Of a stretch of DNA of 64,000 nucleotides, positions 23,001 to 35,200 are shown one piece after another. The DNA is from Linum tenue (lineage: Eukaryota > Streptophyta > Magnoliopsida > Malpighiales > Linaceae), in the NCBI GenBank assembly GCA_946122785.1, contig CAMGYJ010000002.1, forward strand, positions 19,132,492 through 19,196,491, given 5' to 3'. The notes beneath the pieces are model-generated. The model searched no databases. It saw nothing but the letters and a program-made list of their open reading frames with translations, and had not been told where the DNA came from. How positions within the stretch are numbered: the first letter of the stretch is position 1; each line of letters opens with the position of its first letter. A program made the position numbers and the translations under genes.

Positions 23001-23149
23001 GGAAGTCTCGGGAACCCATTGTGAGAATTGCCCTTGAATGAGAAAGGAACGCATTGGTACGAGCGATTGAAGGAGGGTAATGAGCACCTGGGCAAGTGAC
23101 AAGAAGATTTGAGAGAGATGTTTGCAGAGAAGAGAAGCGACCTTCCCAT
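20049..23149 (-). CDS. IMPL1: Inositol-phosphate phosphatase IMPL1, plastid-targeted
   Basis: Ten exons on the minus strand: 23149-22835, 22680-22613, 22403-22270, 21715-21627, 21318-21261, 21183-21131, 20803-20705, 20579-20466, 20327-20226 and 20147-20049. All junctions are GT-AG and in frame, giving 376 residues. The first ~75 residues are Ser/Arg-rich and acid-poor, as in a chloroplast transit peptide. Catalytic signatures of the Mg-dependent inositol monophosphatase family are complete: GEEGG, DPLDGTTNFAHGYPSFAVSV split by an intron after DPL, and WDMAAGVL-MVEEAGGTV near the C-terminus. The protein ends WFKPENYHTDF. It removes phosphate from myo-inositol monophosphates and so supplies free inositol; it is distinct from IMPL2, the histidinol-phosphatase. 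It is transcribed away from TIM50. Confidence 0.95.
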
Positions 23150-23887
23150 TGCGAATCCTGGACTCGAACGCCTAAAGGACGCAATCAGTTCGTGGATAAA
23201 ATCGGAAAGGGAATGATGGATTTTGTGGCAGTGGCTCCCGGGGAGAGGAAGGAGACTTGTGATTTGTTTCTGTTAGCTGCCACAACAGAAAACAAAATTA
23301 AAATGAAAACGAAACTGTCATTTCCTGGAAAACAAAACTTGAAAAAACCTTGTTTAGCTGAGAACTTTGGTGAATTCTGAAACTGAGTTCTGAAAATGAA
23401 AACCTGTTTAGTTGCTTCGATCGATGGAGGAGATGCGGCGGCCGAGCTTTGCGAGCTTCTCGTGGGATGCGGCGGCCGTTTGTTTCCAAGCAGCCGCAGG
23501 AACTCGATCGGGATTCGCCGAGTGGAGAGAAGGCCGATCGATGGAGGTCGCTGGAGGAGATGCGGCGGCCGAGCTTCTCCCGCTGCGCGGCCGTTTGTAT
23601 GGAGTGGAGGAAGGAGTTTGATGGAGGTAGCCAGTAGGGTTATCAATGCCAAAACGGCATCCCTTGGCTCCGTGTAGAACCAAACAGAAATAGACCCGGC
23701 CCGAGTCAATTCACTGAATTAACCAAACTGCCCCTCAGCTTTTCCTTCACCTTCTTCTCCCGGACGGCGCTCCTCTGTCATAAATCATAACCACCCCATT
23801 TTCCCAAATGGAAAAACCCTAGTTAACCCCTTCTCCTCCACTCTCCCCCGCCCCAAGAAACCTCTACAGAATTCGGTCAAAACCATC
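23150..23887. promoter_or_regulatory. Shared divergent promoter region of IMPL1 and TIM50
   Basis: About 740 bp separates the two start codons. It contains an imperfect tandem duplication of a GC-rich segment with GAGATGCGGCGGCCGAGCTT at about 23429 and 23558. Open frames across it are side effects of this repeat. Confidence 0.55.
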
Positions 23888-26481
23888 ATGGCTTCCTCTG
23901 CGCTCCGATCTCGCATTGTCTCCATCACTTCGCGATACAAAGCTGCTCCTGTTCCCCGCCGATCTTTCAGCGCCGACGCCGCCCCTTCCAATCTCAACAA
24001 AGAATCCATCATTCACGATCACGTCCCGGCTGCTGCTGCGGCGGCGGTTGGGTCGGCGGAGCCCGTCGCCGAGGCGGCAGCCGCAGCTGAGAAAGGTCCA
24101 CAAAGCTTAGGATGGAAGTTGTTCAAGTACGGTCTGATTGGGACTCTCACCGGTGCTACAGCGTACACTGGCTACGTGACTTACGGTTAGCTCCTCTTTC
24201 TTTATTGGAATTTGTTCTGTTGTGGTTTGAACCGATTGACTCATTGTTTCCCCTGGCGCGCTCTCTCTCGGCAGCATATCCATTGGAGGAAGTGGAGGCG
24301 CGGGTGAAGGCACTGCGGGAATCAGCCAACTCAACTCGTAGCGATGAGGCCTCTGGCCAGGAGGTTAGTCGAATTTGAGAATGTTAGCTTTTAGAGAAGG
24401 CATAATTACTTAATTAGGATTTGCATTGAGCTATAGACCTGGCTCTTGATCTTCACTGATATCGAAACAGCTGCTGCGAGAGTGATGATTTTGTAATGCT
24501 CGGAATTGTAACTTTCGGTTCATGATTTCTGCAGAAATCTACAAATGCCCTCTACTCTGCTGCAATGACTGGTAAGTTCCCTCCACCAATTCTTTTGCGC
24601 GTAGATTTCTTGAGACATTGATCATGTGTTGGTTATTCAATTTAGTTGTCGTTACTTTGAACTCCTATGCTGTACATCATCGTCTTTATAAAGATGTTGA
24701 GTGAGTAGGCGATGGTGAATCAGTTGTAAACATTGCTATGGAACTTGGTCTTGATGCTTGAACCTTGCGATCCAACATCTCTCATATAGTAAAAGTATCA
24801 GACGCGATTCAGTTTGTTTACTTATTAGGGATGTGTGGATCTCAATTGGAGAAGGGTCGGAATTCTAGTTTGGTTGTCTGCAGTTTGCCCGTCTTAGTTA
24901 AACACTTGGCTACTGGACCAGTAGGTGAACGGAATAAAATCTAAGCCGTGGAATATACACTGACACTAGTATGTTCAGATTTCAGAAGTCGTCTGCTTTT
25001 GCTACAATGTGCTGTGATGGTGACCAATGATGCATTTTATGTCTGTGATATTTCAGTTCCCATTAAAGCAGCTGAACTTTACTTGGATCTCCGTACAACA
25101 TTGGAGGAGCATGTTAAAGTGAGCCAACAATCTCTCAAGACTTGTCAAATTTCTTCTACAATTGTATATAGAGTTTCTTTGTAGATATGATGTATCTGTT
25201 ACTTATGTATTTTCTTGATGCAGGGCTTTACTGAGCCAACGTCCGATAAGCTTCTACCTGATTTGCACCCAGCTGAACAACATGTTTTCACTCTTGTTTT
25301 AGATCTCAACGAGACTATAATCTACAGTGATTGGACCGTAAGTAGTACAGCTGCTGTACCCCTATCTCAAGCAATGTGGAAGTGGTTGTTATTTTCCCTT
25401 TATGTTCCACTCACCATATGTATTGAGATTACATTCCCAGTGATCTAGCTCTTGTTCGTTGTTGTTCGGTGCCTGTGTTTGACAAATGACTGAATTTGTT
25501 ATGTTCTTGGGTAATAAAGCGTGAAAGAGGTTGGAGGACATTCAAAAGACCTGGAGTTGATGACTTCTTGCAACATCTTGCAAAGTTTTATGAAATAGTC
25601 ATATACTCTGATCAGCTCAGCATGGTAATAACAACTGTTTTCCTACCCATACTTAACACAATAATTAACTTCTCATCTATGAATTCACAGTTTGGTCTCT
25701 CTGGTGCAGTATGTTGATCCTGTGGTTGAAAGGTTGGATACAAACCATTGTATAAGATACAGGCTATCAAGAGGTGCAACCAAATATCAGGATGGGAAAC
25801 ATTACCGGGTAATATTTTGTTTACTTCTAGTGTGAGTGGCTTTTTGAATTTCATTCCCACCTGTCTTCCCAGTTCCGTTGGAATTTTAACTACAGTTGTT
25901 TCTCAACAGGACTTTTCCAAACTCAATAGAGACCCTCGTAAGATAATATATGTGAGTGGCCATGCATTTGAAAGCAGCCTTCAGCCAGAGAACTCTGTGC
26001 CAATTAAGCCATTCAAGATGTCCGAGACAGGCGAACAAGAGCCACTGGATACAGCACTTTTGGATCTCATCCCTTTCCTTGAATGTGAGTATTTTTCATA
26101 TATCTGTGTCTACTGTTGTCATTACAAATCTAAATTGCAGTATTTTCTTCACCATCTCAGTTCTGCAAACCGGATAACATGTTTATTGAGATGAAACCTC
26201 TGGTGGTTCTTTGCAGATGTGGCTCGCAACAGTCCGCCTGATATTAGAGCTGTTCTGTCAACCTATGAAAGGAAGGACATAGCCAAAGAGTTCCTCGAGC
26301 GCTCCAAAGATTATCAAAGGTGAAAAATCCAGCTGACTTTTGCTTTTAGTTTGATGAAATCTTTGGGTAGGTGTTATGTGGACTCTGAAACGAAATTAGT
26401 GTGAATGATATCTTACTAACCGACAAAGAACGTGATGCTTGCAGGCGAGTGCAGCAACAGAAGCGGGGTTTCTGGCGATGA
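23888..26481 (+). CDS. TIM50: Mitochondrial inner-membrane import subunit TIM50
   Basis: Ten exons: 23888-24185, 24275-24363, 24535-24571, 25057-25118, 25224-25337, 25520-25624, 25710-25808, 25910-26084, 26217-26319 and 26445-26481, all GT-AG and in frame, for 372 residues. The N-terminus ([20 protein letters not shown]) is an Arg/Ser-rich amphipathic mitochondrial presequence, followed by an Ala-rich stretch and one membrane span ([20 protein letters not shown]). The NIF/FCP1-like domain follows, with [14 protein letters not shown] in place of a catalytic DxDxT, so phosphatase activity is not expected, as is usual in the family. Then come [36 protein letters not shown] and [17 protein letters not shown]. 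It is the presequence receptor of the TIM23 complex facing the intermembrane space. Confidence 0.95.
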
Positions 26482-27447
26482 TAATCTGTAAAGTAGACGG
26501 GAGGGAATGAAATAGAAGTCAAAACATGACCTGGTTCACCTTAGACTTTGAGAGCTGGATGAAGTCCCTTTTTCTCTGCATTGTGCAATCATTTGATCTG
26601 GAGGGGAGTGCCCATTTTGTGGTTCTAGATGTTTGGGTTACCATATTTTTTGACAGCACGTGATTGGTATAAATGAGGGATACGTTGATCTAGCCTGTCA
26701 GGAATGCACTAGTAGTACTGGTAGTAATCCTGGGAGAGTCGATACTTGACAGCCGATTGAAGCCTGCAGTTGCCGGATGTTCTGTTCGGTGATGAAAACA
26801 CTCCTGATTTGCAGTCCCGGAGCACTCTAGGCTGAGATCAAATTGAAGCACAGAGCCGATATGAAACAGCGGAGGCTTTATGTTTGTTTGTTTCTCCGTA
26901 AATTTGATGAAGTATCTGACGTTCCGTCGTTTGAAAGATATAATCGTGTACATGTTTTGCCTGGTGTTGCTTTGCTTAGCGTGGCAGCTGAGCGACATTG
27001 ATGGTAGTAGCAGCTGCACTTCTCAGTTCTCACTAACGGCAGCACCGAAAAAGGCACTAGCTTGAGCTTCACGGCCACGCCATCACTCCCAATGCCAAGC
27101 AGTTCTTCTTGGACATTAGCTCTGCGGACTGCCGGACTGGACCCATCTCTCAGTTCCAATTTTGCAAGTTGTTGGCCTTAACTTTCCTGGCGGGAGGATA
27201 CCTGGGTCCATGTATTTCCCATCGGCCATCAATAATGTGAGATTTATGAAAAGTACTACAGCCCATTGACGGTGACGCTTAAACAAGAAAATTTCCAATC
27301 CGGCAGTTGATTCCGACGGACTTGTTGGAGCCGGGTCAACCCTAATGGGAAAGTGGAGAAATGATACGTCGGAAATGTCTCGGAAAGTGACCAAATCAGT
27401 GGCTCCCTCTCCATTTCCCACATTACATCACTGCACCCTCACGTTGT
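26482..27447. other. Intergenic, no gene recognised
   Basis: TIM50 3' region followed by DNA with medium-length frames on both strands (for example minus 26878-27159 and 27116-27421) that show no protein family I know. Confidence 0.45.
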
Positions 27448-27450
27448 TAA

Positions 27451-28020
27451 GGCCAAGTCCAATGCAAAACCCTAAATTTGGGGGTCTTGAACCCCAAATT
27501 TGGAGATTGAACCTCATTTTCCCTTCTTTTGCTCCAATGCAACAAACTCCATATTTGGGGTTCTTAATATTTCCAGTTTTTCCATTTACTTAAACATGTA
27601 CTTATCGTATCCTTAATATAATTTATTCATGTTAATTTTTGTATAGTTCGTCATCATTTTTTAATACAAATTTTTCGATAGAATTTTGTTAAATTTCGAG
27701 TCTGAATTTTTTTGACAAAAAATTATGTACCTAATTTGGATTTACACGCAACACTTGAAAATGATTGATATAATTAAATCTCTAACTAATCCCTTAATTA
27801 AACTCTCAATTAACCCCTAAAATCTTAAAAAGAAAAAGAAAAACCACGTGGCGGGCTTTGGTGAGCCTCTATATTTGGGGGATCCCCCATTTCCACTTCC
27901 AAATCTGGGGTTCCATATGCAGGATCCTGCATTTTTGGAGGCCCAAACCTCCCCATTGGACCTTCTCCTCTTGCATTTTTGCAGATTCCTCCATAAATGG
28001 GGTGCCCATTGGACTCAGCC
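27451..28020. mobile_element. PIF/Harbinger (Tourist-like) MITE
   Basis: 570 bp, flanked by TAA at 27448-27450 and 28021-28023. Terminal repeats are GGCCAAGTCCAATG on the left and GGCTGAGTCCAATG as the reverse complement of the right. The 3 bp TAA duplication is diagnostic of the PIF/Harbinger superfamily. A related element lies at 47096-47738. Confidence 0.75.
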
Positions 28021-28023
28021 TAA

Positions 28024-29300
28024 GCCGTGTAATCTGAGGTCATTGGTGTGGATTATTCAACAACGCTAACACACGTTGACGTCTAATTGCGAGTTCTCAG
28101 TCTAATTTGATGTGTTATCCAAACTCGCAATCCAACACACCACTAGTACAGAGACTCCAATGTGCATAATGTTGAAAATGTATTGTTAACGTTAACCACT
28201 TAACTTTTTGTAATCGGTCACTTACAAACATTCATATAAATTTTAGCATAGAATCCGTTGACATCCTCCAGGGAAATATAAATGAGGGTTATGTCATGAC
28301 AAATGAGAACTTATAACGTCGAAATTGTAAATAACTTTGCATAATTATGTGATAATACAAAGATAGATCTACAAGTGGTGGGACGGCTCGGCTAGCATTT
28401 CTCTTGGAATAGGTCTCCTGGAAAAAATCAGAGAAAAAGATGTTTCCTCTAAAATTTGTTGTACTATGGTTCCTAACTACACTGTAAATTATATTTAACT
28501 ATTACTATTTTTTAAATATGGATTGGTTTCTCTTCATCTTGTATTTTACCGATTTTAGATTAAAAGTACATTTATTTCATTAATCGGTCAAGGTACGAGT
28601 AACATAAATCCACTCAAGAAGATTCAAAATTAGTTAGGCATGTCGATCCAACTCGATGAAGGATGGCTCCAACATGGCATCTTCCCTGACATTCAATAAG
28701 TTTTTTTTTATGCTTAGCCGTTCATAGATTATTTCAACTTCAAAGTGAGCCTCTGAAGATGTCAACTATCAAAACAAATTAATACAAACAACCCAATAAA
28801 TTTACCCACCCATTAGCCCAACCCATGAATCTAACTACACAACTATGAAACAAAATACTAATGGTGAAGTGTGAACCATTATTTATTTACTAATACTAAT
28901 GCTTAACCGATACCATAAAAATGGAACAAAATTCAATCACTTAACCTCGAGCCTCTTTTTCTTTATGATGTCTATCTTCATTAACATAGTAACATATGTA
29001 CACATTAAGGGAACTCATTAATCCTTTGACAAAAAAAAAAAAAAAAAATTAAAAGGAAAAGGAAATTCATTAATCAAAATCATCCTCAGAAAACATGTTT
29101 GTCGAGATTGACGAGACCAAACCAAGATTCACCTCACCCCTCCCAAACTTGGTGTTTATCGTCTGATACAATTTACACCACTGTCTCACTGTCACCATTC
29201 TCTCTCTCTCTCTCTCTCATCTCTGGTTGTCCTTTCCAATGTATTTATCCACAGACAGTCACAGGCCAACTATTCAATTCACGCTTCCTTCCTTCCTTCT
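28024..29300. other. Intergenic, nothing recognised until the ZIP promoter
   Basis: AT-rich with an A-tract at 29031-29048 and a short TC run near 29205-29219. A TATA-like TTATAAG lies at 29306-29312, upstream of the ZIP start. Confidence 0.45.
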
Positions 29301-29392
29301 TCTCCTTATAAGCTAAAAAGGAAAAAGGTTCACAGACTTCCCCTGTTTACGCAGCCTCCTTCTCCTTCCATAACTAAACCATCCCAATTCCC

Positions 29393-30861
29393 ATGTCTCG
29401 TTTTCCCCTCCTCTTCCTAACCCTATTCCTCTCCATCCTCCTCCTCGCGGCCGCACACGGCGGCGGCCACGACGACGACGATGACGCCGACGCTTCCTCC
29501 GATTCGGTCGACCTCCGTTCCAAACCCTTGATCCTAGCCAAAGTCGGGTGCTTGATAGTGATCTTCTTCGCAACCCTAATCGCCGGCGTCTCCCCTTACT
29601 TCCTCAAATGGAACGAAGGGTTCCTCTTACTCGGAACCCAATTCGCCGGCGGTGTGTTCCTGGGTACCGCTCTGATGCACTTCTTGAGCGACGCCAATGA
29701 GACCTTTCGGGAACTGACCACCAAAGAGTACCCTTTCGCTTTCATGTTGGCCACCGCCGGGTATCTGATCACCATGCTCGCCGACTGCGTTATCTCCTAT
29801 GTTTATTCCAAGGACGGAACCAGCTCCCCCGCCGCCGCCCGTGATTTGGAAGGTACGGAGAAAGAGGGTTTTTTATTTTATTTTTCCCGTATCCCCTGTT
29901 GACTGTTTGTTTGGATGCTGGGATAATTAAATTATGCCGGAAAAAAATGGTTGGGTGGGTGGGTGAATTACTGAAATTTAATTCTGGTTTCATTACCGTT
30001 GATCCGACAGGAACCGGCTCGCAAGCAAAGGGAAGCCACGCGTCGCACTTACCGGTAGGTGGATGATGATTGAGGAATCAATCATGAGTCTTTGAGTTTG
30101 CGAATCGGGCACTCAATTCAATTCCCCTGTTTTTCCTCTGCAAATCAATGTTGAGTTTTGAGAATCTTGAACTCCATTCCCCTGTTTTTCTCTGTAAATA
30201 AATTATCTATCTCTGTGAAGGGTAGTAGGAAGATTGTGGAATGTTGAAATTGGTTGAGTTTAGATGGATAAAATTTCAGTGTACAGAATCACCAAAAACG
30301 TTGCTCTGTTTTTTTCCTTTTTGGCAGGGGCAAAATGGGGCAGAAAATTCTGCCGGCGGCGACTCTGCTTCCCTGGGAACAGCGCGATCCTTCGGCGACA
30401 GCATTCTGCTGATAGTGGCGCTCTGCTTCCACTCCGTGTTCGAAGGAATCGCAATCGGAGTGGCGGAAACGCAGAGCGACGCCTGGAAAGCTCTGTGGAC
30501 GATTTCCCTCCACAAGATCTTCGCCGCAGTGGCAATGGGGATTGCTCTGCTTCGTATGATTCCCGATCGGCCCTTCTTGTCCTGCCTGGCGTATGCATTC
30601 GCGTTCGCCATCTCGAGCCCGGTCGGCGTCGCGATCGGGATCGTGATCGACGCCACGACGCAAGGGGAAGTGGCCGACTGGATCTTCGCCATCTCCATGG
30701 GGCTGGCCTGCGGTGTGTTCATCTATGTGTCGATTAATCACCTGCTTTCCAAAGGGTACACCCCGCTGCGGGAAGTGGCCGTCGACAGGCCGGGTTTCAA
30801 GGTCTTGGCCGTGGCGTTTGGTGTGGCTGTGATTGCCGTCGTCATGATCTGGGATACCTGA
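29393..30861 (+). CDS. ZIP11: ZIP-family zinc/divalent metal transporter (ZIP11/ZIP2 type)
   Basis: Three exons, 29393-29852, 30011-30054 and 30328-30861, give 345 residues. It starts with a signal peptide ([16 protein letters not shown]) followed by a His/Asp-rich stretch ([14 protein letters not shown]). Membrane spans follow in ZIP order, with the signature [18 protein letters not shown] (transmembrane 4) and [17 protein letters not shown] (transmembrane 5) carrying the metal-binding His and Glu. The cytosolic loop between spans 3 and 4 is short, and its His residues (GSHASH) are encoded by the 44 bp middle exon. The C-terminus is short after the last span (VMIWDT). The sequence is close to Arabidopsis ZIP2/ZIP11, Zn/Mn importers; ZIP11 is preferred because its neighbours match the ZIP11 locus. 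Confidence 0.92.
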
Positions 30862-31540
30862 GGGCGCCGGAGAGAATCGTAATTGTCTGTTTTCGAGAGA
30901 TTTTTCATAGTTGTTGTTTGGAGGACAGTGAAGTACAAAATATATGTAGCGCAGTTTGGCATTTTCAAAGTGATTTCTTGTTGGGTTTTGGGTGAATGGG
31001 GTTGGGTTTGGATAAATACTCAATGTGACTCTGATCGGTTGCGGTTTGTAGTTTCTAACCGCAACCAAACCAAGGAGAAATCGTAAAGCGTTCAGAAACG
31101 AAAGTCCGAGCGTGACACGGACACCAATATACTCTCAAATTGTAGTTCGACAAAATTGCAAATGCTGTGCAATTTTGTTGAACAGCGCCAAGTACATATT
31201 TTGTTGAGTACGTACACACTCGGTTCAATTTCACTAAACATGCAAAAGTATAATCTTCATCTTGTATGTATATTGTATATTGATTGACAAAACCATTGCT
31301 AGAGTGAAATTCGACACAACGAGAAATTTTTTATCTTTAGAGTGACGCTTATAGCTTGTTTGGATAGGTTAGAATTTAGGAAATGCAATTTAATTTCTCA
31401 AATTTTTTATAATTCCTATGTTTAGAAGTAAAAAATAAATAGGAAATGGAATTCCAAAAGGCAAAAGGTTGGAAATTATAATTCCCATTAAAAGTGGTCG
31501 GAATTGTTGGAAGGAGATTGACCCGGTAAAAGAATGGGCG
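30862..31540. other. Intergenic, ZIP 3' region
   Basis: 3' untranslated and AT-rich sequence with no recognised feature. Confidence 0.5.
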
Positions 31541-31547
31541 AATAACC

Positions 31548-31632
31548 CAACCGGCCCAATTCCAGATGGATCCAGACCGAAAAAGGCCGGGCTTCTTTAC
31601 CTTTTGGCCCAAGATCTCATATCCGCTGGCCC
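31548..31632. promoter_or_regulatory. Site II-like GGCCCA motifs upstream of WSS1A
   Basis: Several GGCCCA/GGCCCG elements (CCGGCCCAATT, TTGGCCCAAG, CTGGCCCGTG) lie within 85 bases, 190-270 bases upstream of the start codon. Such TCP-bound site II elements are typical of plant housekeeping and replication-linked genes. Confidence 0.45.
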
Positions 31633-31817
31633 GTGCGAACATCAATTTCGAAAACGCGCCAACCTCGTCCCGGAGAAATCAAAAGATCACCTCCACCAAA
31701 TTCTCAATCCGATTCCCCAAGATCGACGATAGACGAACGACGATCTCCGTTCGGCCGTTCTCAGCACCAAAACTCCGGCGGGGGGATTTTGATTCCGGTT
31801 ATCGGTTTACAGGGAGA

Positions 31818-34142
31818 ATGAATTCGGGAGATCTGCACAAAGTATGGGAAGTCAGAGCCCTAAAGAGGAAGCCGGCGGTGGAGGAAGCCCAGAAGATGCT
31901 GGAGAAAATAGCCAAGCAGGTCCAGCCTATCATGCGCAAACACAAATGGCGGGTCAAGCTTCTCTGCGAATTCTGGTTTGTAATTCTCTTTTCTTCAGTT
32001 TTCAATTCAGTCTGTTCCTTTTGGTTCCCTTGGAAAATCCGACAATGGGGTTTCGAACTGGTCGAGTCTTCAACCGTAGCACCTCCATTTTGAGGGTCAT
32101 TAGAAATTTGGGATGAGTTCAAGCTTCAAAAAGTAAAGAAGTTCTGGTTCTTACCAACTTGATTGGTTTCTGTCGCGAAAATTTTAACTTCAAGGGTTTG
32201 ATGGATAGCTGAGCTAGTTGATACACCAGGATAAAGATGGGTATTGCAGGTTCTAGTTTGGGTGGCTTCTCCTTGTTCAATTTTCTTGGTTAAGGCTCCC
32301 GTTTAATTGCAGCTGAGTATGGTTGAGATAACTATTAGATATTAGTTAGTTAACAATTGTTTGGCTTTTAGTCTTATTTTCCTTTGGTTTTGTGTGGGCT
32401 TATCGAATTCCTATGTTGTTGAGCTGCAGTCCGAGCAACCCCAGACTTCTAGGCTTGAATGTAAATGGTGGCGTGAGTGTAAAGCTTAGGCTCCGCAGAC
32501 CAAATAGGGATTTGGATTTCTATCCATATGATCAGGTGCTTGATACAATGCTGCATGAACTTTGTCACAACGCTCACGGTCCTCACAATGCTAACTTCTA
32601 CAAGTTGTGGGATGAGCTCAGAAAGGTCCGATCTTTTCCCCTTCCCTCTTTTGTTGAACACAAATGCTTCCAAACTACAGGCCTATGGTCTTCTGTACGC
32701 ATCGTGATGCTTATAGTACTGTTTTGGTTACTTTCTCTAGGAATGCGAGGAGTTAATATCAAAGGGAATTAGTGGAACTGGAGATGGGTTTGATCTTCCA
32801 GGGAGACGTTTAGGTGGGTTTTCCCGTCAGCCTCCAATGACACAACTTCGACAAACTGCTTTAGCTGCTGCTGAAAAGAGAGCAAAATTAGGAGCGATTC
32901 TACCGTCTGGGCCGAAACGTCTTGGTGGTGATAGCAATATAATGGATGCACTCACTCCAGTGCAAGCTGCAGCAATGGCTGCCGAAAGGAGATTGCAAGA
33001 TGATATCTGGTGTGCTTCCCAGTTGGTTGAAGTTTCTGATGATGAAGAAGATGAGCCCTGTGATGTCCCCAAAGGCAGTTCATCATCAACTGGGCAAACT
33101 TCCCGTAGCTCCAACCTTAATAATGCTGGTAGAAAAAGAAGTCGTGAACCAAGTGACACTTCAAATTATCCATCTTCTACTGGTCGTCCAGAGTCATGTT
33201 CAAGTAACTTCTCCAAAGATGCTTTAGCATCTGAAGCTGGATCTGTTCATCCCTCAAACTATAACATGAAAGGTAACTAGAAAATGAACTCTTCTCGCAA
33301 AAATTTCTCTTATACGTCATTTTCTCAGGCCATTACTGTGGTATCTGTTGGTGCATAGTTGATCCAGGTGCAACTTCTGATACAGATGATCCTGCTATGT
33401 GGGAATGTGGAACGTGTACACTATTGAATCCAGTAAGTCTTCTGTATCGGCTGCTTTATTTTTGGACGAGTTGTGCCCTGTAACTGGAGATTGTTTTAGT
33501 AGAACCTTCCTTTTCTTGTCTGACCTCACTTTTGATCCATGATGGCAATAAGCTTGACTTTTACCAGTTATGTACCATGTGTATGACCTTTCGGCTTTAG
33601 GGATCATATAATTTAAATTCTATAGCTGCAAAGTTCATGCACAATTGCTTTCCCTTTAGACACTTTATCTTTCTGCGGAACTCTTTATGATCTAAGGTCA
33701 TTGAATGACACATATTAGAAGGTTTCATGGATCTTCAAGTTTCGTGTATTTGTATGCCACTGTTGATGAATCTCATGCATGCTTTACTATCCCTTGGGAG
33801 AAGCTTTGCAGTTTTTCAAATGCAATGTATTTCCCATCGTGTCTGCGCTTATGCATCCTGCATATCTACGCATAATCATTTTTGTATTCTTCAATGCCTT
33901 CAATTAGCCTGCTCCTTCAACTATAGTTCATTTTCTGGACTGTTTTACAGCCGTTGGCCCCATTATGCGAGCTGTGTAGCACAGAAAGGCCTAGGGATGA
34001 TGGTACCAAGCACAAGTCATGGTACTGCAGATTCTGCACCCTGGAGAACAGCACGAAACTGGACAAGTGCTCGGCGTGTGAACAATGGAGATACTCCTAC
34101 GGTGCCCCATCTTCAACTCATGCGCCATACACAGGTACATAA
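31818..34142 (+). CDS. WSS1A: DNA-dependent metalloprotease WSS1A (SprT-like WLM protease)
   Basis: Five exons, 31818-31975, 32430-32625, 32741-33272, 33368-33432 and 33951-34142, give 380 residues. The WLM domain spans about residues 1-130. Its zinc site HELCHNAHGPH starts near residue 95 (HExxH with a third His) and is followed by NFYKLWDELRKECEEL. A low-complexity middle contains VSDDEEDEP, a possible SUMO-interacting or acidic patch. Two RanBP2-type zinc fingers end the protein: WECGTCTLLNP...CELC and WYCRFCTLE...CSACE. Plant and yeast Wss1 cleave proteins crosslinked to DNA, including trapped topoisomerase 1. The last exon ends at TAA 34140-34142; an internal ACAG|GTACAT just before it could allow another 3' end. 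Confidence 0.93.
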
Positions 34143-35170
34143 CAAGAGCTCTGACCTCCATGGTCCCTGGAATATCCACTCCATGGCTTCCCAGCCCAAC
34201 TGTGACCATTCTAATTACTCTAAGGGGTCTCTCCGAAGATTGCGAAATCAATGATCAGGTTAGGGTGAAACTACTTTTGTGCTCACGGTTCATTATCCAT
34301 CATGTTGACTAGAGAATGAATTGAGTGGTAATGATCATGTTTGCAAATAGAAAGGAACAGCCTGTGTAGTCAGTTTGAGGGTAAAGTGGTGCTTCTTTCT
34401 TCCTAAGATATCCCTTGTTTGATCCAGTTCAAGTCAGTTCATACTACAGTGACTCGTGGATGGGGCATAAAGGACAAAAAATGATCCATTTATAGTTTTT
34501 TACTCTGTCCGTGTCCATACCTATAAGTTAATAACATCACATGCTGCTGCTTGCCTGCATTATACACCACCGCCTGTAACAATTTATGGTCATTCATTTA
34601 ATGAGGCAATGATCTTCTGGTTTCCAAACCCATGAAGTTTTATATAGTCCTCTACCGTTACTTTGATGATGGTCTCTGGGATGTGATCTGATTTAAGCAG
34701 CTCGGATGAATATGAACGTAAACAAGATAGTATCAGACGTATACATCACGATCAACCACGTCGGGAGTATCGAATCGTTCTTTTTTTTTTCCCCACATAT
34801 CCTCAGCCCGGGAAAAATGACTGCGATTTCCAATGTGTTGCATGTGTGTGTTCTTTTCCATCCGAGTCTATACTATAGAGTAATCTGTTATTCTATATTA
34901 CGGAGGCTACAAGCAACTTACTTAAGATTTTGATATTTAAGCACATGGATCACTTTGAAATCCTAAAAACACCTAGCTGGATTGTAAATGTATGATAATG
35001 AAATCATACAACGGTATATTAAATTCATACTGACTTGATCATCGACATATAATCTAAGTTTAATCGATCCAATAGACTGATACGACATCATGATAAATGG
35101 TGAAACGTATAGCTTATATAATTGTACTTTGGCTGGATAAGCATAAAAATATGGACTTTTCACTTTCGTG
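34143..35170. other. Intergenic, WSS1A 3' region and spacer
   Basis: No coding sequence recognised. Confidence 0.5.
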
Positions 35171-35200
35171 CTGGGCTGGGCTGGCCCACTCGGCCCACAG
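35171..35200. promoter_or_regulatory. Cluster of TGGGCT/GGCCCA elements upstream of the BAH-agenet gene
   Basis: CTGGGCTGGGCTGGCCCACT followed by CGGCCCACAG: four site II-type elements in 30 bases. A long CT-rich 5' leader (about 35280-35520) follows, and probably one or more leader introns before the ATG at 36282. Confidence 0.5.

Noticed and set aside
26878..27421. Minus-strand frames downstream of TIM50
   Set aside because: Tried as a gene remnant; the peptides resemble nothing I know and do not join across splice sites.
30260..31068. Long frames on both strands over the ZIP third exon
   Set aside because: Shadows of the ZIP exon; the ZIP frame alone has the membrane spans and signatures.
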